DNA from: Saprospirales bacterium
GTDB taxonomy: Bacteria; Bacteroidota; Bacteroidia; Chitinophagales; Saprospiraceae
Reading direction: 5' to 3'
Assembly: GCA_002698985.1 (NCBI GenBank)
Contig: PAAY01000039.1
Coordinates: 19,886-83,885, forward strand
DNA: 64,000 bases
A program made the position numbers and the translations under genes. Each line of letters begins with the position of its first letter. Position 1 is the first letter of the stretch. Below, piece by piece: positions 15,851 to 24,167 of the stretch. The notes beneath the pieces were generated by a model. It was not told the origin of the DNA and did no database searches. It was given only the letters and a program-made list of their open reading frames with translations.

Positions 15851-17224
15851 TCACTGACCTCCTCCTCTGCGGCTGCTACTGCTGCGGGAGGAACTCTTTG
15901 AAGATCCGCCGCTGCTCCGGGACGAGCCGCTGCTGCGCATGCTGCCAGAAGAACTGCGGGAGGAACCACTGCTCCTCATGGTTCCTGAGGAACTGCGGGA
16001 CGAGCCGCTGCTCTGGTTCCAGCTTCCGCTGCTCCGTGAAGGCGAGCTTCCACGGTTCAAGGTTCCACTGCTGCGGGACGAGGAATTGTTCGACCGGGGG
16101 CTAACCCCTCCGGAACTCCTCCTGTTGGAAGAGCGGTTTCTTTCCACACCCGAACGGTTTGTTGATGGTGTTCGGGAAGGAGTTGCAGATGAACGGTTTC
16201 TGCGGGATGTCCGCCTTTCAGTTCTTGGCACCTCCCGCTCACGGGAAGATGGTGTTATCGTGCGATTACGGTTTCTTTCACTGTCAATGCTGCGGTTTCT
16301 CCGGTTGTCGGGCTGAGGTTCGGTTCGCGGCACTCGACGGTTATTTGGTTCTGCAGTAACCTCACTCGCTCTGTTTCGGCGGGTCTCAGTTGGAGTGGTC
16401 ACACCTTTGGCATCTGTTTCCGAAGGCCTTCTGAGAGAAGTATTTCCGTCTTCGCCAACTTTGGTGGTTGCCCGTGGGCGGGTTGTAAGACCATCCCGAA
16501 CCGGGGTTCCGACCTGTGGGTCTTCATTACCCGAAGGACGGAAATGGCGTCCATTGCCGGGGCGTGTGCCACTGGTGCTGGTGCGACGGGCACCGTAGTA
16601 GTAGTTGTTGTTGTTTACAGTGTTGTAAACATAGCCGTTGCCCCAGGTGGGTGGGCAATACACATTGCTGTAAAAGCCGCCGCCATAATACGGGTCGTAA
16701 CCACCATAGTAATAGTTGTTTACATAGTAGTTGTTGCCATACCAGGGTGAATACCAGGAGTTGTACCACGGAGAGCCAAAGCTGTATGAAAAGCTGAAGT
16801 AGGAACCTCGCCAGCTGTTGTAGCCAAATCCGGCGTTCCAGCGGTTCCAGCGGCGATAAGAGCGCCATGGATAGTAGCTGTCATAAATCAGAACCGTTGT
16901 GACCGGTGAGAAGAACGGATCATAATAGTACAGATCCACATAGACGGGGTCGTAAAAGTCGAAGCCATAATAGGGGCGATGAAAACGGCGGATACGTGAA
17001 GAGTACTCGTAGTCATACTCATCGTAATAATCGTACTCGTCATCATCAGTATCCTCGTCGTAGTATTCCTGATTGTTGCCGTTGTTATCATACGGTGAGC
17101 TGTAATAATACCCGGCATCCGTATCAGGGTCGTAATAAAGGTCATCATATTGAGCCACAGCCAGGGAGCTAAGTCCAAAGCTGAAAAGCATGATTAACCC
17201 AAGAATTAAATTCCGTCTTTTCAT
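15851..17224 (-). CDS. Exported Tyr-rich / Arg-Ser-rich low-complexity protein
   Basis: A 457-aa protein, started at ATG 17224 because MKRRNLILGLIMLFSFGLSSLAVAQ is a good signal peptide. Three composition zones follow: an acidic Asp/Tyr stretch (residues 26-80, for example EYYDEDTDDDEYDYYDEYDY), a Tyr/Trp/Asn/Gly-rich zone with aromatic periodicity (80-215, YYGGYDPYYGGGFYSN), and a disordered Arg/Ser/Thr tail (215-457) ending in short repeats of the form RSSGSSRSSSG. The C-terminal DNA (15851-16060) shows matching 24- to 30-base tandem repeats. No domain is recognised. Similar proteins occur in Bacteroidota and may be matrix or adhesive material; that is a guess. The strong skew could promote frameshift or copy variation. 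Confidence 0.6.
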   Translation of the reverse strand: MKRRNLILGLIMLFSFGLSSLAVAQYDDLYYDPDTDAGYYYSSPYDNNGNNQEYYDEDTDDDEYDYYDEYDYEYSSRIRRFHRPYYGFDFYDPVYVDLYYYDPFFSPVTTVLIYDSYYPWRSYRRWNRWNAGFGYNSWRGSYFSFSYSFGSPWYNSWYSPWYGNNYYVNNYYYGGYDPYYGGGFYSNVYCPPTWGNGYVYNTVNNNNYYYGARRTSTSGTRPGNGRHFRPSGNEDPQVGTPVRDGLTTRPRATTKVGEDGNTSLRRPSETDAKGVTTPTETRRNRASEVTAEPNNRRVPRTEPQPDNRRNRSIDSERNRNRTITPSSREREVPRTERRTSRRNRSSATPSRTPSTNRSGVERNRSSNRRSSGGVSPRSNNSSSRSSGTLNRGSSPSRSSGSWNQSSGSSRSSSGTMRSSGSSRSSSGSMRSSGSSRSSGGSSKSSSRSSSSRRGGGQ

Positions 17225-17286
17225 CGTGCAAGATTTTAAGCGTTTAACTTCGACTCTCTCTTTCGAGTTTGCGGTCACGAATTTAT

Positions 17287-17294
17287 TAGCTTTG
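17287..17294 (+). promoter_or_regulatory. proS -7 promoter element TAGCTTTG
   Basis: Exact TAnnTTTG followed by CGCC. It predicts a transcript start near 17299 and a 180-base leader before the proS ATG. Confidence 0.55.
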
Positions 17295-17308
17295 CGCCAC
17301 TTTTTCAG

Positions 17309-17345
17309 TTAACGGGGGACTAAATTGCGTTTTAGCCCCTGTTAA
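17309..17345 (+). promoter_or_regulatory. Long hairpin in the proS leader
   Basis: TTAACGGGGG-A-CTAAA pairs with TTTAG-CCCCT-GTTAA: about 15 base pairs with a single bulged A at 17319 and a 6-base loop. It begins roughly ten bases after the predicted transcript start. No T-run follows. Confidence 0.5.
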
Positions 17346-17431
17346 AGTTTCTGATATGACGTTTAGGCTGGCGAATTGTTCGAATCAGATTCACTTAAGT
17401 AAATCTTAAAACCCAGCCAAACAGGCCATCA

Positions 17432-17456
17432 GGCGCCACCGGGCGCCCTTTTTTTG
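17432..17456 (+). terminator. Terminator-like hairpin (candidate attenuator) before proS
   Basis: GGCGCC, loop ACCG, GGCGCC, then C and seven T. It stands 23 bases before the proS ATG, between the promoter and the gene, with no other plus-strand gene upstream to terminate. It is therefore a candidate attenuator. Confidence 0.55.
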
Positions 17457-17478
17457 TTAAAAAACCACAATCAAACCC

Positions 17479-18945
17479 ATGGCAAAAGAAATAACACCAA
17501 GAGAAACCGATTATTCCCAGTGGTATGTTGATATCGTCACAAGGGCCAACCTGGCGGACTATTCTGCCGTGCGCGGCTGCATGGTAATCAAACCCCACGG
17601 CTACGCCATTTGGGAGAAAATGAGAGACCAGCTCGACCGGATGTTCAAAGAAACCGGCCACGTCAATGCCTACTTCCCGCTTTTCATTCCGAAGAGCTTT
17701 TTGAGCAAAGAAGCACAGCACGTGGAAGGCTTTGCAAAAGAATGTGCCGTGGTAACGCACCATCGGTTGATGAATGACCCAAACGGCAATGGAATCATCG
17801 TAGATCCGGAAGCCAAACTGGAAGAGGAACTGATCGTCAGGCCCACCTCAGAAACCATCATTTGGGATGCTTACCGCACCTGGATCAATTCATACCGCGA
17901 CCTGCCACTCCTTATTAACCAATGGGCCAACGTGGTAAGGTGGGAAATGCGAACGAGGCTGTTTCTGCGTACCGCAGAATTTCTTTGGCAGGAGGGTCAC
18001 ACCGCCCACGCCACAAAGGCCGAAGCCGAGGAAGAAGCCAAACTGATGCAAAAGATTTACGCCCAGTTTGCGGAAGAATGGATGGCCATGCCGGTAATTC
18101 AGGGTGTCAAAACTGAAAATGAGCGTTTTGCAGGAGCTGACGAGACCTATACCATTGAAGCTTTGATGCAAGATGGCAAAGCCCTTCAGGCAGGCACTTC
18201 CCACTTCCTGGGTCAAAACTTTGCCAAAGCGTTTGATGTGAAATTCCTCAACGAGAACAACGAGCAGGAATACGTTTGGGCTACCTCCTGGGGCGTATCC
18301 ACACGACTGGTGGGCGGCCTCATCATGACCCATTCCGACGATGACGGCCTGGTGTTGCCGCCAAAACTGGCGCCCCTGCAAGTGGCCATCGTGCCGATAC
18401 CCAAACCTGCCCCGGCCATCGATGAGGCTGCAGAAAAGATCATGAAAGCCCTCAAGGCCAAAGGCATCAGCGTGAAATACGACACGGACATGAAAAAGCG
18501 GCCGGGCTTCAAGTTCGCGGAATACGAAATGCACGGCGTGCCTGTCAGACTCGGCATCGGTGCCCGGGATCTGGAAAAAGGCGAGGTGGAAGTGGCCCGC
18601 CGCGACACCAAAGAAAAAACCAGCAAGCCCATCGACGGCATTGCCGATTATGTGTCCAATTTGCTGGATGACATCCAGCGCAACCTCCTTGAAAGGGCCA
18701 AACAGTTCAGGACTGAGCACACCACTGTGGTCAACAATTTCGATGATTTCAGGGATGCGCTCGAAGCCAAAGGTGGCTTCATTTCAGCTCATTGGGATGG
18801 CAATACCGAAACTGAACTGAAGATCAAAGAAATGACCAAAGCCACCATCCGCTGCATCCCCAACGATGCCCCGGAAGAAGAAGGCACCTGTGTTTTGACC
18901 GGAAGACCATCCAAACGCAGGGTTTTGTTTGCAAAGGCCTATTGA
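17479..18945 (+). CDS. proS: Prolyl-tRNA synthetase, type 3 (archaeal/eukaryote-like)
   Basis: A 488-aa class II aminoacyl-tRNA synthetase charging tRNA-Pro. The N-terminus [36 protein letters not shown] (split here for readability) is typical of the short form without editing insert. Motif 2 reads [25 protein letters not shown]; motif 3 lies around [20 protein letters not shown] with LPPKLAP after it. The anticodon-binding domain (VAIVPIPKP to about residue 400) is followed by the short C-terminal domain, ending in the conserved terminal Tyr (FAKAY). The leader carries two strong hairpins, one terminator-like, so control by attenuation is possible. Confidence 0.93.
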   Translation: MAKEITPRETDYSQWYVDIVTRANLADYSAVRGCMVIKPHGYAIWEKMRDQLDRMFKETGHVNAYFPLFIPKSFLSKEAQHVEGFAKECAVVTHHRLMNDPNGNGIIVDPEAKLEEELIVRPTSETIIWDAYRTWINSYRDLPLLINQWANVVRWEMRTRLFLRTAEFLWQEGHTAHATKAEAEEEAKLMQKIYAQFAEEWMAMPVIQGVKTENERFAGADETYTIEALMQDGKALQAGTSHFLGQNFAKAFDVKFLNENNEQEYVWATSWGVSTRLVGGLIMTHSDDDGLVLPPKLAPLQVAIVPIPKPAPAIDEAAEKIMKALKAKGISVKYDTDMKKRPGFKFAEYEMHGVPVRLGIGARDLEKGEVEVARRDTKEKTSKPIDGIADYVSNLLDDIQRNLLERAKQFRTEHTTVVNNFDDFRDALEAKGGFISAHWDGNTETELKIKEMTKATIRCIPNDAPEEEGTCVLTGRPSKRRVLFAKAY

Positions 18946-19079
18946 TCAAGCCAGCCGGTTTGAACCGGATGTCGTGGCATTTGTTTATTGAGTGATCTAA
19001 AGCAAAATCACAGAAGAGTAAAGCGATTACGCCTGCTAAATAATTCATTGAGCTTTAGGTAATTTCCCTGAAAAGATAT

Positions 19080-19087
19080 TACCTTTG
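19080..19087 (+). promoter_or_regulatory. Promoter element of the rimP-nusA-infB operon
   Basis: TACCTTTG followed by CGGCGC, an exact TAnnTTTG match. The transcript is expected to start near 19092, giving a 60-base leader before rimP. Confidence 0.6.
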
Positions 19088-19102
19088 CGGCGCACAGACT
19101 AA

Positions 19103-19147
19103 ATGCACCAACCGGAGGGAACAAAAAGTTCCCTCTTTTACTTTTAG
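19103..19147 (+). CDS. Candidate 14-aa leader peptide upstream of rimP
   Basis: ATG at 19103 to TAG at 19145-19147 encodes MHQPEGTKSSLFYF, in another frame than rimP. It begins about ten bases after the predicted transcript start and its codons cover the whole terminator-like hairpin at 19115-19139; it stops five bases before the rimP start. A ribosome on it would prevent the hairpin from forming. It is supported by position only; no homologue is known to me. Confidence 0.35.
   Translation: MHQPEGTKSSLFYF
19115..19145 (+). terminator. Terminator-like hairpin (candidate attenuator) before rimP
   Basis: GAGGGAAC, loop AAAAA, GTTCCCTC: a perfect 8-base stem followed at once by TTTTACTTTT. It lies downstream of the operon promoter and upstream of rimP, so it could end transcription before the operon. 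Confidence 0.65.
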
Positions 19148-19151
19148 AACT

Positions 19152-19637
19152 TTGGACTTGTTTTTATTGGAAGAACGGATCCGCGAGCTGCTGGACACCA
19201 AGTTTCAAGAACAAGCTTTTCAGGATTGTTTCCTTGTCGAACTTCATCTTCACGGTGGCAACAAATTGGAAGTTTTTATTGACTGCGACAGTGGAGTCAC
19301 GCTAGAAAAGTGCCAGCAAGTAAGCAGATTTCTCGAAGCCCACATTGAAGAAAACCAATGGCTGGGCGAAAAGTACACACTTGACGTTTCCTCACCTGGA
19401 CTGAGCCGCCCATTGAAATTGTGGCGGCAGTATCGAAAGAACATCGGACGAACTGTGGCTGCAACCCTCCTCGACGGAGAGGTGCGAACCGGAATCCTGA
19501 AGGAAGTTCACGAAGACTACATCCTGCTGGAAGAGAAAAGAACGGAAAAAGTTGGGAAGAAAAAGAAGACTGTTTCCGTTGAAACTGAACTCCCGTTCGA
19601 ACAGATCGAAAAGACCATGATTGTGATTAGCTTTTGA
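19152..19637 (+). CDS. rimP: Ribosome maturation factor RimP
   Basis: A 161-aa protein for late maturation of the 30S subunit. RimP signatures: LVELHLHGGNKLEVFIDCDSGVTLEKC, VSRFLEAHIE, YTLDVSSPGLSRPL (the most conserved block), then the C-terminal SH3-like domain (GRTVAATLLDGEVRTGILKEVHEDYILLEE). There is no in-frame ATG between the upstream promoter and the conserved region, so the start is TTG at 19152 (or 19158). It is the first gene of the classic rimP-nusA-infB operon. Confidence 0.88.
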   Translation: MDLFLLEERIRELLDTKFQEQAFQDCFLVELHLHGGNKLEVFIDCDSGVTLEKCQQVSRFLEAHIEENQWLGEKYTLDVSSPGLSRPLKLWRQYRKNIGRTVAATLLDGEVRTGILKEVHEDYILLEEKRTEKVGKKKKTVSVETELPFEQIEKTMIVISF

Positions 19638-19689
19638 TCATCCGGATCCGGTGTGGATCTCAATTTTTGACAATTAACTTTTTACTGAA

Positions 19690-20928
19690 ATGATAAACTT
19701 AGTTGATACATTCTCGGATTTCAAATCGAGCAAAAACATCGATCGCCCTACCATGGTGCGCGTGCTCGAGGACGTGTTTCGTACACTGATCAAAAAGAAA
19801 TTCGGCTCAGACGATAACTTCGATGTGATCGTCAATACCCAACAAGGTGACCTCGAGTTGTGGCGGGTACGTGAAATCGTGCCTGACGGTGAGGTGACCG
19901 ACGACCGTAGCCAGATATCTATCAGCGAAGCCCTTGCCATCGATGATTCTTATGAAATTGGCGAGGAATGCTACGAGCAACTGTTTTTGGAGGACTTCGG
20001 ACGGCGCGCCATCCAGGCCGCCCGCCAGACCCTCATCTCCAGGATTATGGAACTGGAGAAAGACGAGATTTACAAAAAGTACATGGAGCGCGTTGGCGAC
20101 ATGGTTGTTGGTGAAGTGGGACAGATCATGAAGAGAGAGTTCCTCATCATCGATGATGCAACCGGCCACGAACTCATATTGCCCAAACAGGAAACCATCC
20201 GTGGAGATTTCTTCCACAAAGGAGATATGGTGCGCGGCATCATTAAAAGGGTGGAAATGCGTAACAACACCCCTGCCGTGATCATGTCGAGGACTGACAA
20301 TGGTTTCCTCGAAAAGCTCCTGGAGCAGGAAGTTCCCGAAATCGAAGACGGCATCATTGCCATCAAGCGCATCGTACGTCTGCCGGGTGAACGTGCCAAG
20401 GTGGCCGTTGAATCTTATGACGACCGCGTTGACCCAGTAGGTGCCTGCGTTGGTATGAAGGGTAGCCGTATCCACGGCATCGTTCGTGAACTGAACAACG
20501 AGAACATCGACATCATCAACTATACCAGCAACGAGAGTTTGTTGATCCAACGGGCGCTGACACCTGCCAAGGTCACCACCATCGAGCTGGACCAGGAAAA
20601 GAAAAGGGCTTCGGTTTACCTCGAGCCCGACCAGGTTTCTCTCGCCATCGGCAAAGGCGGAACCAACATCAAGCTTGCCAGCAAGCTTACCGGCTATGAA
20701 ATCGATGTTTACAGAATCACCGATGAACAGGAAGTCGAAGATGTCGATCTGGACGAGTTCTCTGATGAGATCGAAGGCTGGGTTATCGACGAACTCAAGC
20801 GCATCGGTTGTGACACGGCCCGCAACGTATTGGAGCTGAGCAAAGAAGAACTGCTCCGCCGTACCGAGCTGGAAGAAGAAACCGTGGACGAAGTACTGAA
20901 GATTTTGGCGGCTGAGTTCGAGGACTGA
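19690..20928 (+). CDS. nusA: Transcription termination/antitermination factor NusA
   Basis: A 412-aa RNA polymerase-binding protein controlling pausing, termination and antitermination. The N-terminal domain (residues 1-125; LVDTFSDFKSSKNIDRPTMV, TLISRIMELEKDEIY) binds polymerase. It is followed by S1 (about 130-200; VGQIMKREFLIIDDA), KH1 (210-275; RLPGERAKVAVESYDDRVDPVGACVGMKGSRI, here over two lines) and KH2 (275-345; SLAIGKGGTNIKLASKLTGYEIDV). A short helix-hairpin-helix remnant ends the protein (LSKEELLRRTELEEETVDEVLKIL). This short form, without the two acidic repeats of E. coli, is normal for Bacteroidota. NusA may feed back on the operon leader terminator; that is inference. Confidence 0.95.
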   Translation: MINLVDTFSDFKSSKNIDRPTMVRVLEDVFRTLIKKKFGSDDNFDVIVNTQQGDLELWRVREIVPDGEVTDDRSQISISEALAIDDSYEIGEECYEQLFLEDFGRRAIQAARQTLISRIMELEKDEIYKKYMERVGDMVVGEVGQIMKREFLIIDDATGHELILPKQETIRGDFFHKGDMVRGIIKRVEMRNNTPAVIMSRTDNGFLEKLLEQEVPEIEDGIIAIKRIVRLPGERAKVAVESYDDRVDPVGACVGMKGSRIHGIVRELNNENIDIINYTSNESLLIQRALTPAKVTTIELDQEKKRASVYLEPDQVSLAIGKGGTNIKLASKLTGYEIDVYRITDEQEVEDVDLDEFSDEIEGWVIDELKRIGCDTARNVLELSKEELLRRTELEEETVDEVLKILAAEFED

Positions 20929-21015
20929 TAGTTCCTGACGCTTCCGCCTGCAGAATGTCCTGCCATCTCTGATCGAGACAGGATGCTTGTTTAAATTTTG
21001 GATTTAATTTTTTGA

Positions 21016-23898
21016 ATGAAGAAACGCTTAGTAAAAGTTGCCAAAGAGCTCAACGTAGGGGTGGCCACTGTTGTGGATTATCTCAACAACAACGGTTTTT
21101 CCATTGAGAACAAACCTACAACGGTCATCACCGATGAGATGGAACAACTCCTCATCAAAGAGTTTTCCGGTTCCATCGCGGTCAAAGAGCAGGCCGACCA
21201 ACTCACCATTGGCATCCGGCCAGGCCTGAAGAAAGAGACGGAAGAAAAGGTCAAGGAAAAAACTACGACAACAGAATCTCCTCTTTTCAAAAAAGATCTC
21301 TTCAAAAAGCCGCTTTTCAAAAAGCCCGGCGAGGCGGAGGAATCCAAGCCGGTAGAAGAACCAAAAGAAGTGCAAGCTCCTGTGGTAGAAAAGAAAGAGG
21401 AGGAAGTTGTCGAAGAAAAGCCGAAAGTAGGCCTCAAGGTCAAAGGCAAAATCGAGCTCGACGACAAAGGCATGCCCATCGCTCCGAAAAAGGAAGAGAA
21501 GGAAGAGCCCGAAGTCGTTGAAGAAGCCAAAGAAGAAAAACCAGCGGCTGAACCTGTTGCCGACGAACAGGAGGAACCCGTTGAAACTCCTGAAACAGCC
21601 GAGCCAGGGAAAGCTCCTCAAGAACCTGCGGATGAACCTGTTGAGGGAGAGGATGAGGACGAAGAAGCTGAAATCGCTGACGATGATGAACTGGTGAGAA
21701 TGCAGGCTCCCGAACTCCGGGGTCTGAAAATTCTGGGCAAAATTGACATTGCGAAGAAGGAGAAAAAGAAGAAAAAGACCAAGAAGGAACTTGAAGAGGA
21801 AGAATTAGCGGCCAAGAAGAAAAAGCTCTTAAAAGACAAAGAAGGCAAGAAACGCCCCATTGCTTCTTCTGACGAAGAGGAGACCCGCCGTGGCAAAAGA
21901 AAACGGACCCGCCGCAAGGTACAGACCGATGACGTGAGACCCGGTTCTTCCAGTCGTGGTCGCCGCAAACCGGAGCGGGAAGTTTCCAGAAAGGAAGTTG
22001 ACGAGCAGATCAAGAAAACCATGGCCAGCCTTTCTGGTGCCGGTAAAAAGAAGCGCCAGAAAATGCGCCGGGAAACCCGTGAGCGAATCCGTGAAAAGAG
22101 CGAGCTCAGACAAATGGAAGGTGCCACCGATAAGCTTCAGGTAACTGAGTTTATCACCGTGCAGGAGCTGGCCAACCTCATGGATGTGCCTGTAACCGAC
22201 GTGATCACCACCTGTATGAACCTGGGCGTGATCGTCGGCATCAACCAGCGCCTCGATGCGGAAATCATCGAGCTGGTGGCCGGTGAGTTTGGCCACGAGG
22301 TTGAGTTCATCAGCGTGGAGGAGCAAACCGACTTCGAAGACGATTACGAAGACGATCCGAAAGACCTGGTGCCCCGTGCCCCGATCGTCACCGTCATGGG
22401 TCACGTTGACCACGGTAAAACCTCTTTGCTCGACTACATCCGGAACACCAACGTTGCCGGAGGCGAGGCAGGGGGTATCACCCAGCACATCGGTGCCTAC
22501 GAGGTGGTGTTCAATGACAAGAAACTCACCTTCCTCGATACACCTGGTCACGAGGCCTTTACAGCCATGCGTGCCCGTGGTGCCAAGGTCACCGACATCG
22601 CCATCATCGTCATTGCGGCCGACGACAACATCATGCCGCAAACGAAAGAGGCCATCAGCCACGCACAGGCTGCCGGTGTACCCATGGTCTTCGCCATCAA
22701 CAAGATTGACAAGCCGGGCGCCAATCCGGAAAAGATAAAGCAGGAACTCGCCTCCATGAACATCCTTGTTGAGGACTGGGGCGGTGAGTACCAATCACAA
22801 GACATATCGGCCAAAACCGGTCAGGGCATCGATGCCCTGCTGGAAAAAGTGCTGCTGGTGGCAGAACTGGCCGACCTCAAAGCCAACCCCAACCGTCCGG
22901 CCATGGGCACCATTCTGGAAGCCAGCCTCGACAAGGGTAAAGGCTATGTGGCCAACATACTGGTACAAACCGGAACCCTGCGCATTGGCGATGCCATGGT
23001 GGCAGGAGAGCACTCCGGCAAGGTAAAAGCCATGTTCAACGAGCGTGGCAAGCGGGTCAAAGAAGCTGGCCCCTCGACGCCGGTTTCCATGCTGGGCCTC
23101 AGCGGCGCACCGCAGGCCGGTGACCGCTTCAAGGTCATGGAAAGCGAAACGGAAGCCAGGCAGATTGCTGCCAAACGCGCCCAGATCAACCGGGAGCTGG
23201 CCAATCGTGCCACCAAGCGTATCAGCCTCGACGAGATCGGACGCCGACTGGCACTGGGCACCTTCAAAGAGCTCAACCTCATCGTAAAAGGTGACGTGGA
23301 CGGTTCGGTAGAGGCCCTCTCCGATGCACTCATCAAGCTGTCGCTCGAAACCGTACAGGTGAACGTGATCCACAGAGGAGTGGGTCAGATCATTGAATCG
23401 GACGTGTTGCTGGCCTCTGCCTCTGATGCCATCATCATCGGCTTCCAGGTGCGACCCTCGCTGGGTGCCCGTAAGCTGGCCGAGCGGGAAGGTGTGCAGA
23501 TCAAGCTGTACTCCATCATTTACGAAGCAATCGAAGAGGTCAAACTGGCCATCGAAGGTTTGCTGGAGCCCACCAAAGAAGAGAAGATCGTTGCCAACCT
23601 GGAAGTGCGGGACGTCTTCAAGATCAGCAAGGTGGGTACCGTGGCAGGTTGCTACGTCATGGACGGCAAGCTCACCCGAAACACCAACATCCGTGTCATC
23701 AGGGATGGTATCGTGATCTATCCCACCAAAGAAGGCGTTGTCGGTGAAATCAGCTCGCTGAAGCGTTTCAAAGACGACGTCAAAGAAGTCAAAAACGGCA
23801 TGGAGTGCGGTTTGACCATCAAGAACTTCAACGACATAAAAGTAGGCGACGTGATAGAAGGCTACGAAGTAGTCGAAATCAAACAGACCTACGATTAA
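21016..23898 (+). CDS. infB: Translation initiation factor IF-2
   Basis: A 960-aa GTPase that brings initiator tRNA to the 30S subunit. The N-terminal IF2N fold is at residues 4-50 ([20 protein letters not shown]). Residues 75-360 form a long Lys/Glu-rich linker with a small [16 protein letters not shown] repeat. A second IF2N-like domain ([21 protein letters not shown]) precedes the G domain: [36 protein letters not shown]. Domains II, III and IV follow ([36 protein letters not shown]). It is the last gene of the operon and is followed by a strong terminator. The charged linker is longer than in E. coli, as is common in Bacteroidota. Confidence 0.96.
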   Translation: MKKRLVKVAKELNVGVATVVDYLNNNGFSIENKPTTVITDEMEQLLIKEFSGSIAVKEQADQLTIGIRPGLKKETEEKVKEKTTTTESPLFKKDLFKKPLFKKPGEAEESKPVEEPKEVQAPVVEKKEEEVVEEKPKVGLKVKGKIELDDKGMPIAPKKEEKEEPEVVEEAKEEKPAAEPVADEQEEPVETPETAEPGKAPQEPADEPVEGEDEDEEAEIADDDELVRMQAPELRGLKILGKIDIAKKEKKKKKTKKELEEEELAAKKKKLLKDKEGKKRPIASSDEEETRRGKRKRTRRKVQTDDVRPGSSSRGRRKPEREVSRKEVDEQIKKTMASLSGAGKKKRQKMRRETRERIREKSELRQMEGATDKLQVTEFITVQELANLMDVPVTDVITTCMNLGVIVGINQRLDAEIIELVAGEFGHEVEFISVEEQTDFEDDYEDDPKDLVPRAPIVTVMGHVDHGKTSLLDYIRNTNVAGGEAGGITQHIGAYEVVFNDKKLTFLDTPGHEAFTAMRARGAKVTDIAIIVIAADDNIMPQTKEAISHAQAAGVPMVFAINKIDKPGANPEKIKQELASMNILVEDWGGEYQSQDISAKTGQGIDALLEKVLLVAELADLKANPNRPAMGTILEASLDKGKGYVANILVQTGTLRIGDAMVAGEHSGKVKAMFNERGKRVKEAGPSTPVSMLGLSGAPQAGDRFKVMESETEARQIAAKRAQINRELANRATKRISLDEIGRRLALGTFKELNLIVKGDVDGSVEALSDALIKLSLETVQVNVIHRGVGQIIESDVLLASASDAIIIGFQVRPSLGARKLAEREGVQIKLYSIIYEAIEEVKLAIEGLLEPTKEEKIVANLEVRDVFKISKVGTVAGCYVMDGKLTRNTNIRVIRDGIVIYPTKEGVVGEISSLKRFKDDVKEVKNGMECGLTIKNFNDIKVGDVIEGYEVVEIKQTYD

Positions 23899-23925
23899 AA
23901 AATGATTTCCTTCGGGAAACACCAG

Positions 23926-23962
23926 ATCCGGCCGGCCACCAGCGCCCGCCGGATTTTTTTTG
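23926..23962 (+). terminator. Terminator of the rimP-nusA-infB operon
   Basis: Stem ATCCGGC (23926-23932) with GCCGGAT (23948-23954), then eight T. It is 27 bases after the infB stop. Confidence 0.8.
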
Positions 23963-23984
23963 CCCCTTCGCTGCGCAATGGCGG

Positions 23985-24050
23985 GTTTCAGTTGGCAGTT
24001 GACAGTTGGCAGTTGACCCCGATACCGAAAGCTTTCGGTATCGGGGTCAA
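23985..24050. repeat. Tandem GTTGGCAGTTGACA and 38-bp perfect palindrome
   Basis: Two copies of CAGTTGGCAGTTGAC (from 23992) run into a perfect palindrome: TTGACCCCGATACCGAAAG at 24013-24031 and its exact complement at 24032-24050. It belongs to the CCCCGA...TCGGGG family seen at six other intergenic places in the window. It lies past the infB terminator, 117 bases before the M14 peptidase gene. Confidence 0.7.
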
Positions 24051-24167
24051 CCGACAAAAACCCTTCAAAATCCTCCAAAAAAGCCAAATGGCAATTATCA
24101 TTGTGGCCACACTTCCGCCCATCATTGCCGGAGGCGACTAAAATTTACTCGACAAAAACCATCTACC

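Noticed and set aside
24006..24167. N-terminal extension of the M14 peptidase
   Set aside because: It would translate the palindrome and repeat DNA and place 54 residues before an evident signal peptide.
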